Positions 4,658 to 11,639 of a DNA stretch of 11,639 nucleotides are shown here, one piece after another. Each line of letters begins with the position of its first letter. Position 1 is the first letter of the stretch. Source of the stretch: DASPKW01 sp038244055 (GTDB lineage Bacteria; Planctomycetota; Phycisphaerae; Tepidisphaerales; Tepidisphaeraceae); the NCBI GenBank assembly GCA_038244055.1, contig JBBRTW010000215.1:1-11639 (forward strand), in the 5' to 3' direction. A program made the translations under genes and the position numbers. The notes below the pieces were generated by a model that saw only the letters and a list, made by a program, of their open reading frames with translations, was not told the origin of the DNA and searched no databases.

Positions 4658-5872
4658 CTACTTGATCGTAACCGTGTTTCCCGTCGTCTGATCGATGTAG
4701 GTGAGTTGCGTGGGGACGATGCTGCTGCCGTTGCCTTTGCCGGTGAGGAGGGCATCGTAGTCGCTGTCGATGGCGGAGGGTTTGAAGTTGGGGCGCAGGC
4801 CGGCGTGGAGCGAGCGCAGGGAGAAGAGGGGGCTGATGGGGCCGGGTTTGCTCGTGTTATTCAGTTGGGTCATCGTCGCGAAGAGTTCCTTGACGTTGTC
4901 GTGGGCGGTGAAGCCGGAGAAATCGCCGACATTGAGCTCGAGAATCTCATCGGCGGTCTGGGCGGCCGAGACGGTTCCCTTGTCCGATCCGATCATGGCC
5001 AGCGAAAAGAGGGAATGGGCGGCGTAGTTGGTGCCGGAAAAATCGATCCCGCCCAGCGCGACGGTGGCGGGATCCAGGGCGACGATGCGGTCGACGCCGC
5101 CGGAGATGTCGCGGGCGATGATGTCCGTCATGTACCCGCCGTAGCTGTGTCCGACGAGGTTGATGCTCGAGCCGGCGATGCCCCAGGAGGTGAGTTTGTC
5201 GGCCGCCCACTGGCCGACATCGGGGACGTTGAAGATGACCGTGAACGGATTCACATCCTTGGCCACCTCGGACCAATTCAATTGCAGGACCTGGATGCGG
5301 CGCGAGGCGCTCTGAATCGCATTGGCCAGGCGCTGGGTGGCCTTGGGCGAGCTCAGCCAGCCGTGGATGACCACCCACGTTTCGCGCGTGGGGATGATCG
5401 CCGTGGAAGAGCCATTGGCCTGGGTCAGGGAGAGATTGAATGTGTCGCCGCCGATATCGACCGCGGCGTAGTTGGTGTCGGCCTGGATGGTCACTTCGTA
5501 GGCGGTATCGGGCGCGGCCCTGCCGCGATCGACGCTGACGAAATAGGTGCCGCGCTTCAGCGTCTTGCTGATCAATTCGCTGCGGGTGCGGAGGTTGCCC
5601 GAGATGGCGATTTGTTGGCCGTTGGAATTGAAGAGTCGGAGGTTGGCGTTGGAGGCGAGGTGGTCGAGCGTGACGTTGACACTGCCCGTGGCACGGACGG
5701 AGAAGCTGAAGAAATCGGAGCCTTCGCCGGTGGATAGATTGTCGTCGAGGACAACTTGTCCCGACACTCGGCCAAGCTGGGTGGCCTCCGCCAACGTGTC
5801 GCCGCCGTCCAGGGTTAGAGGAGCGGCGGTCAGGAACAGGCGGTTTTCCAATGGCTCGATTTTCGCTTGCAC
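4658..5872 (-). CDS. LEPR-XLL motif protein with PPC domain and lipase-like alpha/beta-hydrolase domain
   Basis: A 404-residue predicted secreted hydrolase. Residues 5-16 (IEPLENRLFLTA) match the N-terminal LEPR-XLL type motif of planctomycete extracellular proteins. About 22-130 is a PPC (bacterial pre-peptidase C-terminal) beta-sandwich: DTLAEATQLG, then DFFSFSV, NLRLFNSNG and GTYFVSVD. About 163-345 is an alpha/beta-hydrolase of the pancreatic-lipase type. It has oxyanion-hole HGW at 170-172, nucleophile Ser243 in GHSYGG, acid Asp267 in ALDPA, and probable catalytic His324 in TAHDNVKELF. The substrate is probably an ester or lipid but is not set by sequence. The start is GTG 5872, with GGAG six bases upstream at 5879-5882. 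The C-terminus is not recognisable as a sorting signal. It lies 112 bp downstream of the leucine-rich-repeat gene on the same strand, with no clear terminator or promoter between. Confidence 0.8.
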   Translation of the reverse strand: MQAKIEPLENRLFLTAAPLTLDGGDTLAEATQLGRVSGQVVLDDNLSTGEGSDFFSFSVRATGSVNVTLDHLASNANLRLFNSNGQQIAISGNLRTRSELISKTLKRGTYFVSVDRGRAAPDTAYEVTIQADTNYAAVDIGGDTFNLSLTQANGSSTAIIPTRETWVVIHGWLSSPKATQRLANAIQSASRRIQVLQLNWSEVAKDVNPFTVIFNVPDVGQWAADKLTSWGIAGSSINLVGHSYGGYMTDIIARDISGGVDRIVALDPATVALGGIDFSGTNYAAHSLFSLAMIGSDKGTVSAAQTADEILELNVGDFSGFTAHDNVKELFATMTQLNNTSKPGPISPLFSLRSLHAGLRPNFKPSAIDSDYDALLTGKGNGSSIVPTQLTYIDQTTGNTVTIK

Positions 5873-5878
5873 GATCTA

Positions 5879-5882
5879 CTCC
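5879..5882 (-). promoter_or_regulatory. Shine-Dalgarno fixing the GTG start of the lipase-like gene
   Basis: On the minus strand GGAG lies 6 nt before GTG at 5872. There is no in-frame ATG near the family N-terminus, so this site decides the start. Confidence 0.65.
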
Positions 5883-5984
5883 GGTTGAAGTCTCCCAAGG
5901 AGTTTATCGCCAGAATTGACGGGCAAGCCATTGTGAAAAACAAGCGCAATGTGACAGGTGGAGGAATAGAATGAAATAGGGGCC

Positions 5985-6878
5985 TTATCGCTTCAGATAC
6001 GCGTCAAATTTCTTCCGTTGTTCTTCGGTCAGCGGCTGAAAATCGATTTTCACGCCCTTGAAATCTTCGCGGAGTCGATCGACCTCGGATTGCGTGAGAT
6101 CGGTTTCGTAGAAGGTGATTTGCTTGAGCTTCGGGAGGGATTTGAGTTGCTGGAGGGCTGCGACGGTGAAGTGGGATTCGCCGAGTTTGAGGGATTCGAG
6201 GGTTTTGATGCCTGCGATGGTGGCGAGGGAGGCATCGCTGAGGCTGGGGTCTTTAGCGCCGGCATGGGGGAGGCGCTGGCCTAGGTTGAGTTTGGTGAGG
6301 GGGAGCTTGGCGATGTGGGCATTGGCGGCCTCGGTCTGGTAGGTGTGCCAGGTGGCGAAATCGCGGAGTTGGGTGATGGTGGAGATGGCGGCGAAACCTT
6401 CATCGCCCATGGAGATGCCGGCGACGGTGAGCTTCTCGAGTTTCTCGCAGGCCTTGAGATGGCCAAAGCCCACGCCGGTGAAGCCTTTGACGCCGAAGGA
6501 GGTATGGAAGAAGGAGGCGGAGCGGAGGTTGGTGAGGGCGGCGAGATTTTTCAATCCATCATCGGTGAAGATCGCGCCATCGGTGCCGAGGGTTTCGAGC
6601 TCCTTGAGGTTGGCGAGGTGCAGGCTGGTGGCATCGGTCAGGCCGTGGCATTTGCCGTAAAGAGTGAGGGTCTTGAGGTGGATGAGCTGGCCGATGGCGC
6701 GGAATTCGGGGTCGGCCAGTTTGGAGCAGTCGGTGAAGACGACCTGGGTGACGACACCGTCTTTGGCGGTGATTTTCGCGCCGAGGGTTTTGAGCTGGTC
6801 GGCGATGGTGGTGTCATCGGCGCGGGTGAGTGTGGGGAGGGTGAGGAGGAGGATGGCGATGAGCTTGATGGTGGTCAT
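5985..6878 (-). CDS. Exported leucine-rich-repeat protein of planctomycete type
   Basis: A 297-residue protein with a signal peptide: a basic start, a hydrophobic core at about 4-17 (IKLIAILLLTLPTL), and a likely cleavage after TRA at 18-20, leaving DDTTIADQLK. The mature part has irregular leucine-rich repeats about 24-25 residues apart, such as HLKTLTLYG, ELETLGTDG, KLEKLTVAG, TLESLKLGE and KLKQITFYE, so it should fold as a short LRR solenoid. The opening LGAKITAKDGVVTQVVFTDCSKL resembles a widespread planctomycete family of unknown role; protein binding in the cell envelope is the usual guess. The frame is open for 60 more codons upstream, to 7058, but that part has no secretion signal and overlaps the divergent gene. 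I therefore chose the ATG at 6878. The ribosome site is weak (TTAAGA). Confidence 0.75.
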   Translation of the reverse strand: MTTIKLIAILLLTLPTLTRADDTTIADQLKTLGAKITAKDGVVTQVVFTDCSKLADPEFRAIGQLIHLKTLTLYGKCHGLTDATSLHLANLKELETLGTDGAIFTDDGLKNLAALTNLRSASFFHTSFGVKGFTGVGFGHLKACEKLEKLTVAGISMGDEGFAAISTITQLRDFATWHTYQTEAANAHIAKLPLTKLNLGQRLPHAGAKDPSLSDASLATIAGIKTLESLKLGESHFTVAALQQLKSLPKLKQITFYETDLTQSEVDRLREDFKGVKIDFQPLTEEQRKKFDAYLKR

Positions 6879-7027
6879 GATCTTAACGAATGGCTTGATG
6901 TGGTGATGGCGCGTTTCACGTCTGAATAACACTGCTAATACCGGAAGCGCGTAGCGGCGTTGGTCTGATGGATTTAATTGTCGGGCTTCTTCGCCAATGA
7001 AGGGCGCGCTCCTATCATGAATCACCG
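6879..7027. other. Divergent intergenic region
   Basis: 149 bp between two divergent starts. It should hold promoters for both sides, but I see no convincing -35/-10 pair on either strand. A short hairpin (CTTC at 6987-6990 with GAAG about 9 nt later) is the only structure, and it is weak. The sequence looks like neither neighbouring gene and shows no heptamer phase. Confidence 0.4.
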
Positions 7028-7699
7028 ATGCGAAATATTCCCAAGCCATCCGAGGCACCGCCGATCCATCCCCATGGCTTACAGCGCGATTCGCCGGAGC
7101 CGCGCTGGCCGGCGGTGGTGGCGGCGCTGGCGGCGGGGGGGCTGTACGCGGCGTTGCCGGAGCATCTGGCGGTGGGGCCGCGCTGGCTGCCCGCGGCGGT
7201 GGTGGCGGTGCTGATTGTTCCGCTCCTGATCACGCACAGGCATGGGCGGCATTCACTGAATCAGATTCTCGGGCATGTGGTGGCGGGGGCGCTGACGGTG
7301 TTCATCGTCTGGTCGCTGGTGCTGCTCCTGCTGGCGCTGCCGCAGCGGCGCGAGGGGCCGGCGGATTTGCTGCGGTCGGCGGCGGCGCTGTGGGGGAGCA
7401 ATGTGCTGGTGTTCGCGCTCTGGTACTGGAGACTGGATGCCGGAGGGCCGCACCGGCGCGATGCGCGCCTCGGGCATGCCGATGGGTCATTTTTGTTTCC
7501 ACAGATGACGCTCAAGATGGAGCGATGGTCCCCCAATTTTATCGACTATCTGTTTCTGGCGTTTAACACGAGCACGGCGTTTTCACCGACGGACACGCCG
7601 GTTCTGAATCGATGGGCCAAGTCCCTGACGATGATCCAGGCGACGATCGCCCTGGCGACGATTGCCACCCTGGCGGCACGCGCGGTCAACATCATGTAA
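7028..7699 (+). CDS. Integral membrane protein of unknown function
   Basis: A 223-residue polytopic membrane protein with about six hydrophobic segments, at roughly 29-47, 53-69, 85-105, 115-133, 170-186 and 200-222. Conserved-looking stretches are LWYWRLDAGGP at 131-141, FLFPQM at 155-160, DYLFLAFNTSTAFSPTDT at 173-190, and a terminal AARAVNIM. From memory these match a family of uncharacterised bacterial membrane proteins related to DUF1345. The NTSTAFSPTD segment between two helices recalls a pore-loop layout, but a channel role is only a guess. No Shine-Dalgarno sequence precedes the ATG at 7028, and the first 25 residues are Pro-rich and not conserved-looking, so the start is uncertain. 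The stop is only 9 bp from the nuclease gene, so the two are probably co-transcribed. Confidence 0.75.
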   Translation: MRNIPKPSEAPPIHPHGLQRDSPEPRWPAVVAALAAGGLYAALPEHLAVGPRWLPAAVVAVLIVPLLITHRHGRHSLNQILGHVVAGALTVFIVWSLVLLLLALPQRREGPADLLRSAAALWGSNVLVFALWYWRLDAGGPHRRDARLGHADGSFLFPQMTLKMERWSPNFIDYLFLAFNTSTAFSPTDTPVLNRWAKSLTMIQATIALATIATLAARAVNIM

Positions 7700-7708
7700 G
7701 ATGCGGCA

Positions 7709-8686
7709 ATGGGCCGACGCCGGGATGAACAACAGGAATTGGATTCGCTGGTCCGCCGCTTCATGGGGTTGACTCCGCGGCAGCGGATGGCGCTGGTCAT
7801 CGTCGCGCTGATCGCGTCGGTGATGATCGGTGCATATTACTGGGAGCAGAATCGTAGGCGCACCGGCGGCGGCGAGGGGCAGGCGGGGGTTTCGGTGCAG
7901 ATGCTGCTGGGGAATCCCAGCGCGGCAACCGGCGAGTCATCCAATCGCGATAACTATCTGATGGTCAAGCCGTTTTATGCACTGAGCCACAATAACTCGG
8001 CCGGCGGGCCGAACTGGGTGAGCTGGCGGGTGACGCGCGATGACCTGGGGAGCGCGCCGCGGAAGGCGGTGTTCGATTCCGATGCGCTGCTGCCGCCGGG
8101 GTTCAGGATCATCGTGCATAAGGACTACACGGGGAGCGGTTTCGATCGCGGGCATTTATGTCCGCACAGCGACCGGGCCGCGAGCGTGGAGATGAGTTAT
8201 GCGACTTTCGTGATGACCAACATCATCCCGCAAGCGCCGAATTTGAATCGCAAGGCGTGGGCGCAGTTGGAAATGTATTGCAGGGAACTGGTGCAGCAGG
8301 AGCACGACCGGCTTTACATCGTCGCCGGGCCGGCCGGGCGCGGCGGAAAGGGGAGCAATGGGTCGAGCCAGACGATCGGCGGGGGAAAGGTGGCGGTGCC
8401 GGCGGAGTGTTGGAAAGTGATCGTGGTCGTGAGCGAGCGGGGCGGGGAGGATGACCTGGCCAAGATCGATGCGGGCACGAGAGTCATCGCGGTGGATATG
8501 CCCAACGACAACGATGCGGTGGGCGAGGCGTGGGCGGGTTTTCGCACGAGCGTTGCGGAGATTGAGAAGCGGACGGGGTATCGGTTTTTCGATCGGGTCC
8601 GGCCGGAGGTGGCGGAGAAGCTGCGGGTGAAAGTGGATGGCGTTTCGATACCCGCGCCGCGGCCGATTGTGCATGGGGGGGATTGA
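7709..8686 (+). CDS. Membrane-anchored DNA/RNA non-specific endonuclease (NucA/NUC1 family)
   Basis: Sugar-non-specific beta-beta-alpha-metal nuclease that cuts single- and double-stranded DNA and RNA with Mg2+. Of 325 residues, a basic N-terminus (RRR at 3-5) is followed by one hydrophobic helix at about 28-43 with no clear cleavage site, so the enzyme is probably tethered with its catalytic domain outside the membrane. The active-site motif DRGH is at 146-149 (general base His149), in FDRGHLCPHSDR. By comparison with Serratia nuclease, Asn180 in NLNRKAW would bind the metal and Glu188 in QLEMY complete the site. The core runs from about 66 to 305; the last 20 residues look unstructured. The upstream ribosome site is weak. 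The next gene, 24 bp downstream, is a NuiA-like inhibitor of this enzyme class, which strongly supports the call. Confidence 0.9.
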   Translation: MGRRRDEQQELDSLVRRFMGLTPRQRMALVIVALIASVMIGAYYWEQNRRRTGGGEGQAGVSVQMLLGNPSAATGESSNRDNYLMVKPFYALSHNNSAGGPNWVSWRVTRDDLGSAPRKAVFDSDALLPPGFRIIVHKDYTGSGFDRGHLCPHSDRAASVEMSYATFVMTNIIPQAPNLNRKAWAQLEMYCRELVQQEHDRLYIVAGPAGRGGKGSNGSSQTIGGGKVAVPAECWKVIVVVSERGGEDDLAKIDAGTRVIAVDMPNDNDAVGEAWAGFRTSVAEIEKRTGYRFFDRVRPEVAEKLRVKVDGVSIPAPRPIVHGGD

Positions 8687-8700
8687 TGATGAGGGTGATT

Positions 8701-8706
8701 GAGGTG
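8701..8706 (+). promoter_or_regulatory. Shine-Dalgarno for the nuclease inhibitor gene
   Basis: GAGGTG lies 4 nt before the ATG at 8711 and is the best ribosome-binding site in this gene cluster, much better than those of the two genes upstream. Stronger translation of the inhibitor than of the nuclease would fit a protective role. Confidence 0.6.
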
Positions 8707-8710
8707 AATC

Positions 8711-9079
8711 ATGGCGGATGATGAAGTTATGACGTTGGAGCAGGCGAGCAAGGGCTTGTTGTATCCGAGCGAATCGGATGAGCCGTTTGCGGGCGTGGCG
8801 CTGGGTGGAAACCAGGGGGAATCGGTGGAGACGTTGATCGCGCGAATTGCGGGCGGGCGGAAGGTTGAGGAGGTGGGCGTGGAGCAGTTCTTTGGCGAAC
8901 TGCAGGTGGGGGAGGATGGGGAGGGATTTCGCGAATTGCGGCGATCGCTGGAATCGCAATTGACGGCGCTGCGGATTTTTCGGGTGGGTTCCGGAGAGGT
9001 GGAAGTGGATGTTTATCTGATCGGGCGCGGGGGATCGGGGCGGTGGGTGGGATTGAAGACGAAGTCGGTGGAGACGTGA
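8711..9079 (+). CDS. Nuclease inhibitor, NuiA-like
   Basis: A 122-residue acidic protein without signal peptide, matching the inhibitor NuiA of Anabaena nuclease A. The N-terminal helix and loop LEQASKGLLYPSESDEPF (9-26) match the NuiA stretch that inserts into the nuclease active site. From my memory of the NucA-NuiA structure, a Glu in SES (Glu24 in NuiA, Glu21 here) and the C-terminal Thr take part in a metal bridge at the active site. Here the protein also ends VET. VEVDVYLIG and GLKTKSVET at the C-terminus match closely as well. It should bind and block the nuclease encoded just upstream, protecting the cytoplasm before the nuclease leaves it. It is the last gene of the plus-strand run and is followed by a repeat array. 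Confidence 0.88.
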   Translation: MADDEVMTLEQASKGLLYPSESDEPFAGVALGGNQGESVETLIARIAGGRKVEEVGVEQFFGELQVGEDGEGFRELRRSLESQLTALRIFRVGSGEVEVDVYLIGRGGSGRWVGLKTKSVET

Positions 9080-9119
9080 AAACGAGTGGTTTGCGATGAA
9101 CGCCACGTGGAGTTTTGGG

Positions 9120-9190
9120 GCGGGATTCGCATGGGCGGGATGCGCATGGGCGGGATTCGCATGGGCGGGACGCCCATGTCACGGGGGCGC
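9120..9190. repeat. 15-bp tandem repeat ending in a GGCGGGACGCCC palindrome
   Basis: Four 15-bp units start at 9120, 9135, 9150 and 9165 (GCGGGATTCGCATGG with variants). The last contains a perfect hairpin at 9160-9178 (CATGGGCG, loop GGA, CGCCCATG), followed by GTCACGGGGG. This is the same family as the array at 1-108, but with a different unit length and A-T in place of C-G at one stem position on both sides. It lies exactly between the convergent inhibitor and glycosyltransferase genes and ends 2 bp from the latter's stop. Confidence 0.85.
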
Positions 9191-9192
9191 AT

Positions 9193-10626
9193 TCAGGCAT
9201 CCGGCGTGAGGGCTGCCGATTCGGCGCGGGCCCGCGCGGCGCGGGTGTAGGCGGCCAGCATTCTCATGGCCGAGCGGATGCCGCCCAGGCCGAGCAAAAT
9301 GATCGTGAACTCGGCGGGGTAGATGATGCGGAAACCCGTCGAAAAAGAGGTTCCGGAGATGGCGAAGAAGTAGAGCAGCACCAGGGCGCACGCCGACATC
9401 GCGCCGATTTCGCCGCGAAGGGCCGGGCTGGCGTGCTTGCGGCGGCCCATGAGAAAATACTCGAAGGCGATCAGCAGGCCGAGGCCGAGGATGGGCAGGC
9501 GCAGATCGATCTGCCAGGCGTTGAGGAAGTAAATCGACTCGCGGAAAGCGCTGGGCGTGGTGAGCTGGCTGGGAGTCCAGGCCCAGGCATCGTGGAGGCA
9601 GGTGAACGAAGAGGAAATCAGGCCCAGGAGGGTCCAGCCGGGGTTCTTTTCAATGACGGCGAGCGCCTCAGTGCGTTGGCGGCGGGCCAGATCGGCAGGT
9701 GAGATGCGCGATTCGAGCACATCCGCCAGATCGCGGGTCATGGCGGCGCGGTGGTTGGCGTAGACGGCATCGGCCTCGGGCAGACCCGCGGCCTTGGCGC
9801 ATTCCTCGGCCTGCGGAGCGATGAAATGGCGGAGGTTCTGGGCATCGACGGTCGAGTAAACCCAGTGCTTGGTATGGGCATGATTGCGCGCGCTCCAAAG
9901 CGCCATCGCCAGAATCGGAAGCGCGATCACCCAGGCCAGCGCACCCCAGCGCATCGGCCGATCATTGGCGCGGCTGAGCCGCCACCAGGCGATGGCGATG
10001 ATGGGCGAGAAGTAGAGAATGGCCGGCTTGATCAGGATGGCGATGGCGAAAATAAAACCTGCGCCGAGCCAGCCCCAGCGCCGGTTTGAGGCTGCGCCGG
10101 CGACCAGGAAATTAAACCCGGCCAGCAGCGCCACGGCGAAGAGAAGATCGGCGAGCAGGATGGCCGACAGACCGATGCCGGTGGTGGAGATCGATGCCGC
10201 CAATCCCGCCAGCACCGCGAAATTCATATCCTTGAAAACGGCCCGGGCCAGTAAAAAGACCATCGGCGGGATGAGCGAGCTGAGGAAGGCCTGTGCCCAG
10301 AAGATGCCGGCAAATCCCCAGCCGAGGTTGAAGAAGATCGCGCAGAAGGCGGGGTAACCCGGCGTTCGCAGCAGGGCGAAGAAATGCGATTCAGGCGTGT
10401 CGATTTCATACTCGCCGGTATTGGCGAGATTTTGAGCCAGATGGACGTACTCGCGGCTGTCAAAATGAAAATCGTGGATTTGCCGGGTCGAACAGTGGGC
10501 TAGAACATCGGAGACGAAGATGGCGCGCATCGCAAAGGCGAACGCCCAGATGGCCAGCAGCCACAACCACCCCCGATTGCGGATCAGCCAGCTTGGATTG
10601 CGATAATTTGCCCGAGTTAAAGGCAC
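9193..10626 (-). CDS. GT-C type membrane glycosyltransferase (PMT/ArnT-like, GT39-like)
   Basis: A 477-residue polytopic membrane protein with about ten or more hydrophobic segments. After a first helix at about 18-38 comes a large loop with the acidic motif FDSREYVHLAQNLANTGEY at 55-73 and LRTPGYPAF at 86-94. This is the usual arrangement of GT-C enzymes that use polyprenyl-phosphate sugars, where the loop acid is catalytic. It probably moves a sugar to lipid or protein on the outer face of the inner membrane; donor and acceptor are unknown. A second soluble stretch (about 270-330) is Ala/Glu-rich. A TGA lies directly before the GTG at 10626, so that GTG is the earliest possible start, and no strong ribosome site is seen. 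It follows the other GT-C gene by 39 bp on the same strand, so they are probably one operon. Confidence 0.78.
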   Translation of the reverse strand: MPLTRANYRNPSWLIRNRGWLWLLAIWAFAFAMRAIFVSDVLAHCSTRQIHDFHFDSREYVHLAQNLANTGEYEIDTPESHFFALLRTPGYPAFCAIFFNLGWGFAGIFWAQAFLSSLIPPMVFLLARAVFKDMNFAVLAGLAASISTTGIGLSAILLADLLFAVALLAGFNFLVAGAASNRRWGWLGAGFIFAIAILIKPAILYFSPIIAIAWWRLSRANDRPMRWGALAWVIALPILAMALWSARNHAHTKHWVYSTVDAQNLRHFIAPQAEECAKAAGLPEADAVYANHRAAMTRDLADVLESRISPADLARRQRTEALAVIEKNPGWTLLGLISSSFTCLHDAWAWTPSQLTTPSAFRESIYFLNAWQIDLRLPILGLGLLIAFEYFLMGRRKHASPALRGEIGAMSACALVLLYFFAISGTSFSTGFRIIYPAEFTIILLGLGGIRSAMRMLAAYTRAARARAESAALTPDA

Positions 10627-10665
10627 TCAGAGGAACAGGATGGACCATGCGGGCCATTGTGTCAA

Positions 10666-11639
10666 TTATTTTGTGGCCGCGCCGTCGATATCTGTGGGGC
10701 TGAGGTAGACATCGGCCCAGAAATCCTCATCGCCTCTGGTCACATGTTTGACGTGGAGCCAGCCGGCCTTTTTGATCATCTCCTGGGTGATGCAGAGGTT
10801 CTGATCGGAGTTGGTCGGGCCGAGGTTGGGGTCCCAGATGAGGAGCGTGCCGGGGGGGCGGTGGGCGATGCCGGATTGGCCGACCTCGGCCGAGTGTTCG
10901 GGGCGGCCGAGGTCGAGATCGAGATAGAAGGACATGCCGGGTAGCGAGGAGGCGATGCGCGGGTAGCGGCGGCGGAGGTCGGGGTCGCGCTGATACCAGT
11001 CGGCGATTTCGAAGGCGATCTGGTCGGCCGGGCTTTGCATGGGGGGGAATGCGGGGAGGCAGATGCCGGTGAAGAGGGGGAGGAAGACGGCGATGCCGGC
11101 GATGAGGTGGGGGCGCTTGAGGCGGTAGCGTTCGCGGTATCGGTTCCATGCCCATTCAGCCCCGCGGGCGGTGAGCAGCGCCCAGAGAGGAGTGCAGATG
11201 ACCAGGTAGCGGTTGCCGCCGTTGGAGCCCATCAGGCCGAAACACCAGAGGATGGTGTGGGCAACCAGCGCGGCGACAGGGATGAAGGCGGCCCAGAACC
11301 AGATGTGGAGGGGGCGCTGTTTTGGACTGACCGGCTCGGATCGATCGAGGCGCTTGAGGCTCAAATACGCGCCGATGATGGTCAGGGGGAAAACGATCGG
11401 GCCGACGAGCAGGGGGAGTCGAACCAGAAAATCCCACGGCCAGCCATGTCCATAGGGACTTTGCGTGGAGTAGGGCCAGTTGGCTTTGACCCAGAGATAC
11501 CAGGGGATGGAGGATTGGCCGGAGGGGGGGAGCGTGAGTTGCCAGCCGATGTAATTCCAGGCGAGGAAGGGGATGGGCAGGAGGATGATCCACCAGAAAC
11601 GGCGGTGCCAGAGCAGGGCCACCCCCGCCAGGAGCGCGA
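10666..11639 (-). CDS. GT-C type membrane glycosyltransferase-like protein, C-terminal part (5' end beyond window)
   Basis: From a GTG at 11622, 318 residues are visible, but the frame stays open to the window edge (ALLAG precedes), and these families normally run 450-600 residues. The catalytic N-terminal loop is therefore outside the window and the gene is 5'-partial. Hydrophobic segments lie at about 9-27, 65-86, 108-130, 138-153 and 173-193, including NRYLVICTPLWALL at 136-149, which resembles the last helices of GT39-like enzymes. After about 195 a soluble periplasmic C-terminal domain follows, with PPGTLLIWDPNLGPTNSD at 257-274, a type of tail often found in this group. It is probably co-transcribed with the next GT-C gene, 39 bp downstream. 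Confidence 0.68.
   Translation of the reverse strand, partial: ALLAGVALLWHRRFWWIILLPIPFLAWNYIGWQLTLPPSGQSSIPWYLWVKANWPYSTQSPYGHGWPWDFLVRLPLLVGPIVFPLTIIGAYLSLKRLDRSEPVSPKQRPLHIWFWAAFIPVAALVAHTILWCFGLMGSNGGNRYLVICTPLWALLTARGAEWAWNRYRERYRLKRPHLIAGIAVFLPLFTGICLPAFPPMQSPADQIAFEIADWYQRDPDLRRRYPRIASSLPGMSFYLDLDLGRPEHSAEVGQSGIAHRPPGTLLIWDPNLGPTNSDQNLCITQEMIKKAGWLHVKHVTRGDEDFWADVYLSPTDIDGAATK

Noticed and set aside
4706..5737. Plus-strand open frame of 343 codons opposite the lipase-like gene
   Set aside because: Gly/Ala/Asp-rich shadow of a gene with a full PPC and hydrolase domain and a good ribosome site on the other strand.
6879..7058. 60-residue N-terminal extension of the leucine-rich-repeat protein
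   Set aside because: It would bury the signal peptide and overlap the divergent gene start; the ATG at 6878 gives a proper secretion signal.
9115..9702. Plus-strand open frame starting with GRDSHGRDAH units
   Set aside because: The N-terminal part is the translated repeat and the rest is antisense to the glycosyltransferase. Such HGRDAH peptides are a common mis-call in planctomycete genomes.

Overview
The window reads like a piece of a high-GC planctomycete chromosome, most likely class Phycisphaerae. The main clues are a secreted lipase-like protein that opens with the planctomycete LEPR-XLL type motif, a leucine-rich-repeat protein of a type I associated with this phylum, frequent GTG starts, and spacers filled with dispersed repeats. 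No rRNA, tRNA or CRISPR array is visible. Taxonomy is inferred from style and family membership only.

Layout. 1-770 holds the C-terminal part of a CysW-type sulfate/thiosulfate permease; its reading frame is open to the window edge through a 36-bp tandem repeat. 758-932 is a spacer built entirely of 7-bp units. 935-1999 is the matching ATPase, CysA. 2008-3102 is a compact mobile element: a REP-associated tyrosine transposase (RAYT) gene on the minus strand, bracketed by two direct copies of a ~188-bp unit, each made of two REP-like palindromes in opposite orientation. 3148-3957 is a PPP-type metallophosphatase and 4054-4548 a TrmL-type tRNA 2'-O-methyltransferase; both end in more 7-bp repeats. 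Convergent to these, on the minus strand, are a LEPR-XLL/PPC/lipase secreted protein (4658-5872) and an exported leucine-rich-repeat protein (5985-6878). 7028-9079 on the plus strand is a tight run: an integral membrane protein of unknown function, a membrane-anchored DNA/RNA non-specific endonuclease (NucA/NUC1 family), and a close homologue of the nuclease inhibitor NuiA. 9120-9190 is a second copy of the GGCGGGACGCCC palindrome repeat family. 9193-11639 on the minus strand carries two GT-C type membrane glycosyltransferase-like genes, the upstream one cut by the window edge.

How they fit together. cysW and cysA give the channel and motor of one sulfate importer. The nuclease and inhibitor form a self-protecting pair: an exported or membrane-tethered nuclease and a cytoplasmic inhibitor made from the next gene. 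The two GT-C genes probably act in envelope glycan or lipid glycosylation. The most unusual content is in the spacers. Three have heptanucleotide repeats that start exactly at stop codons and hold one 7-nt register while the motif changes. There is also a RAYT element carrying its own REP pairs, and a palindromic repeat family whose two copies differ by paired stem changes.
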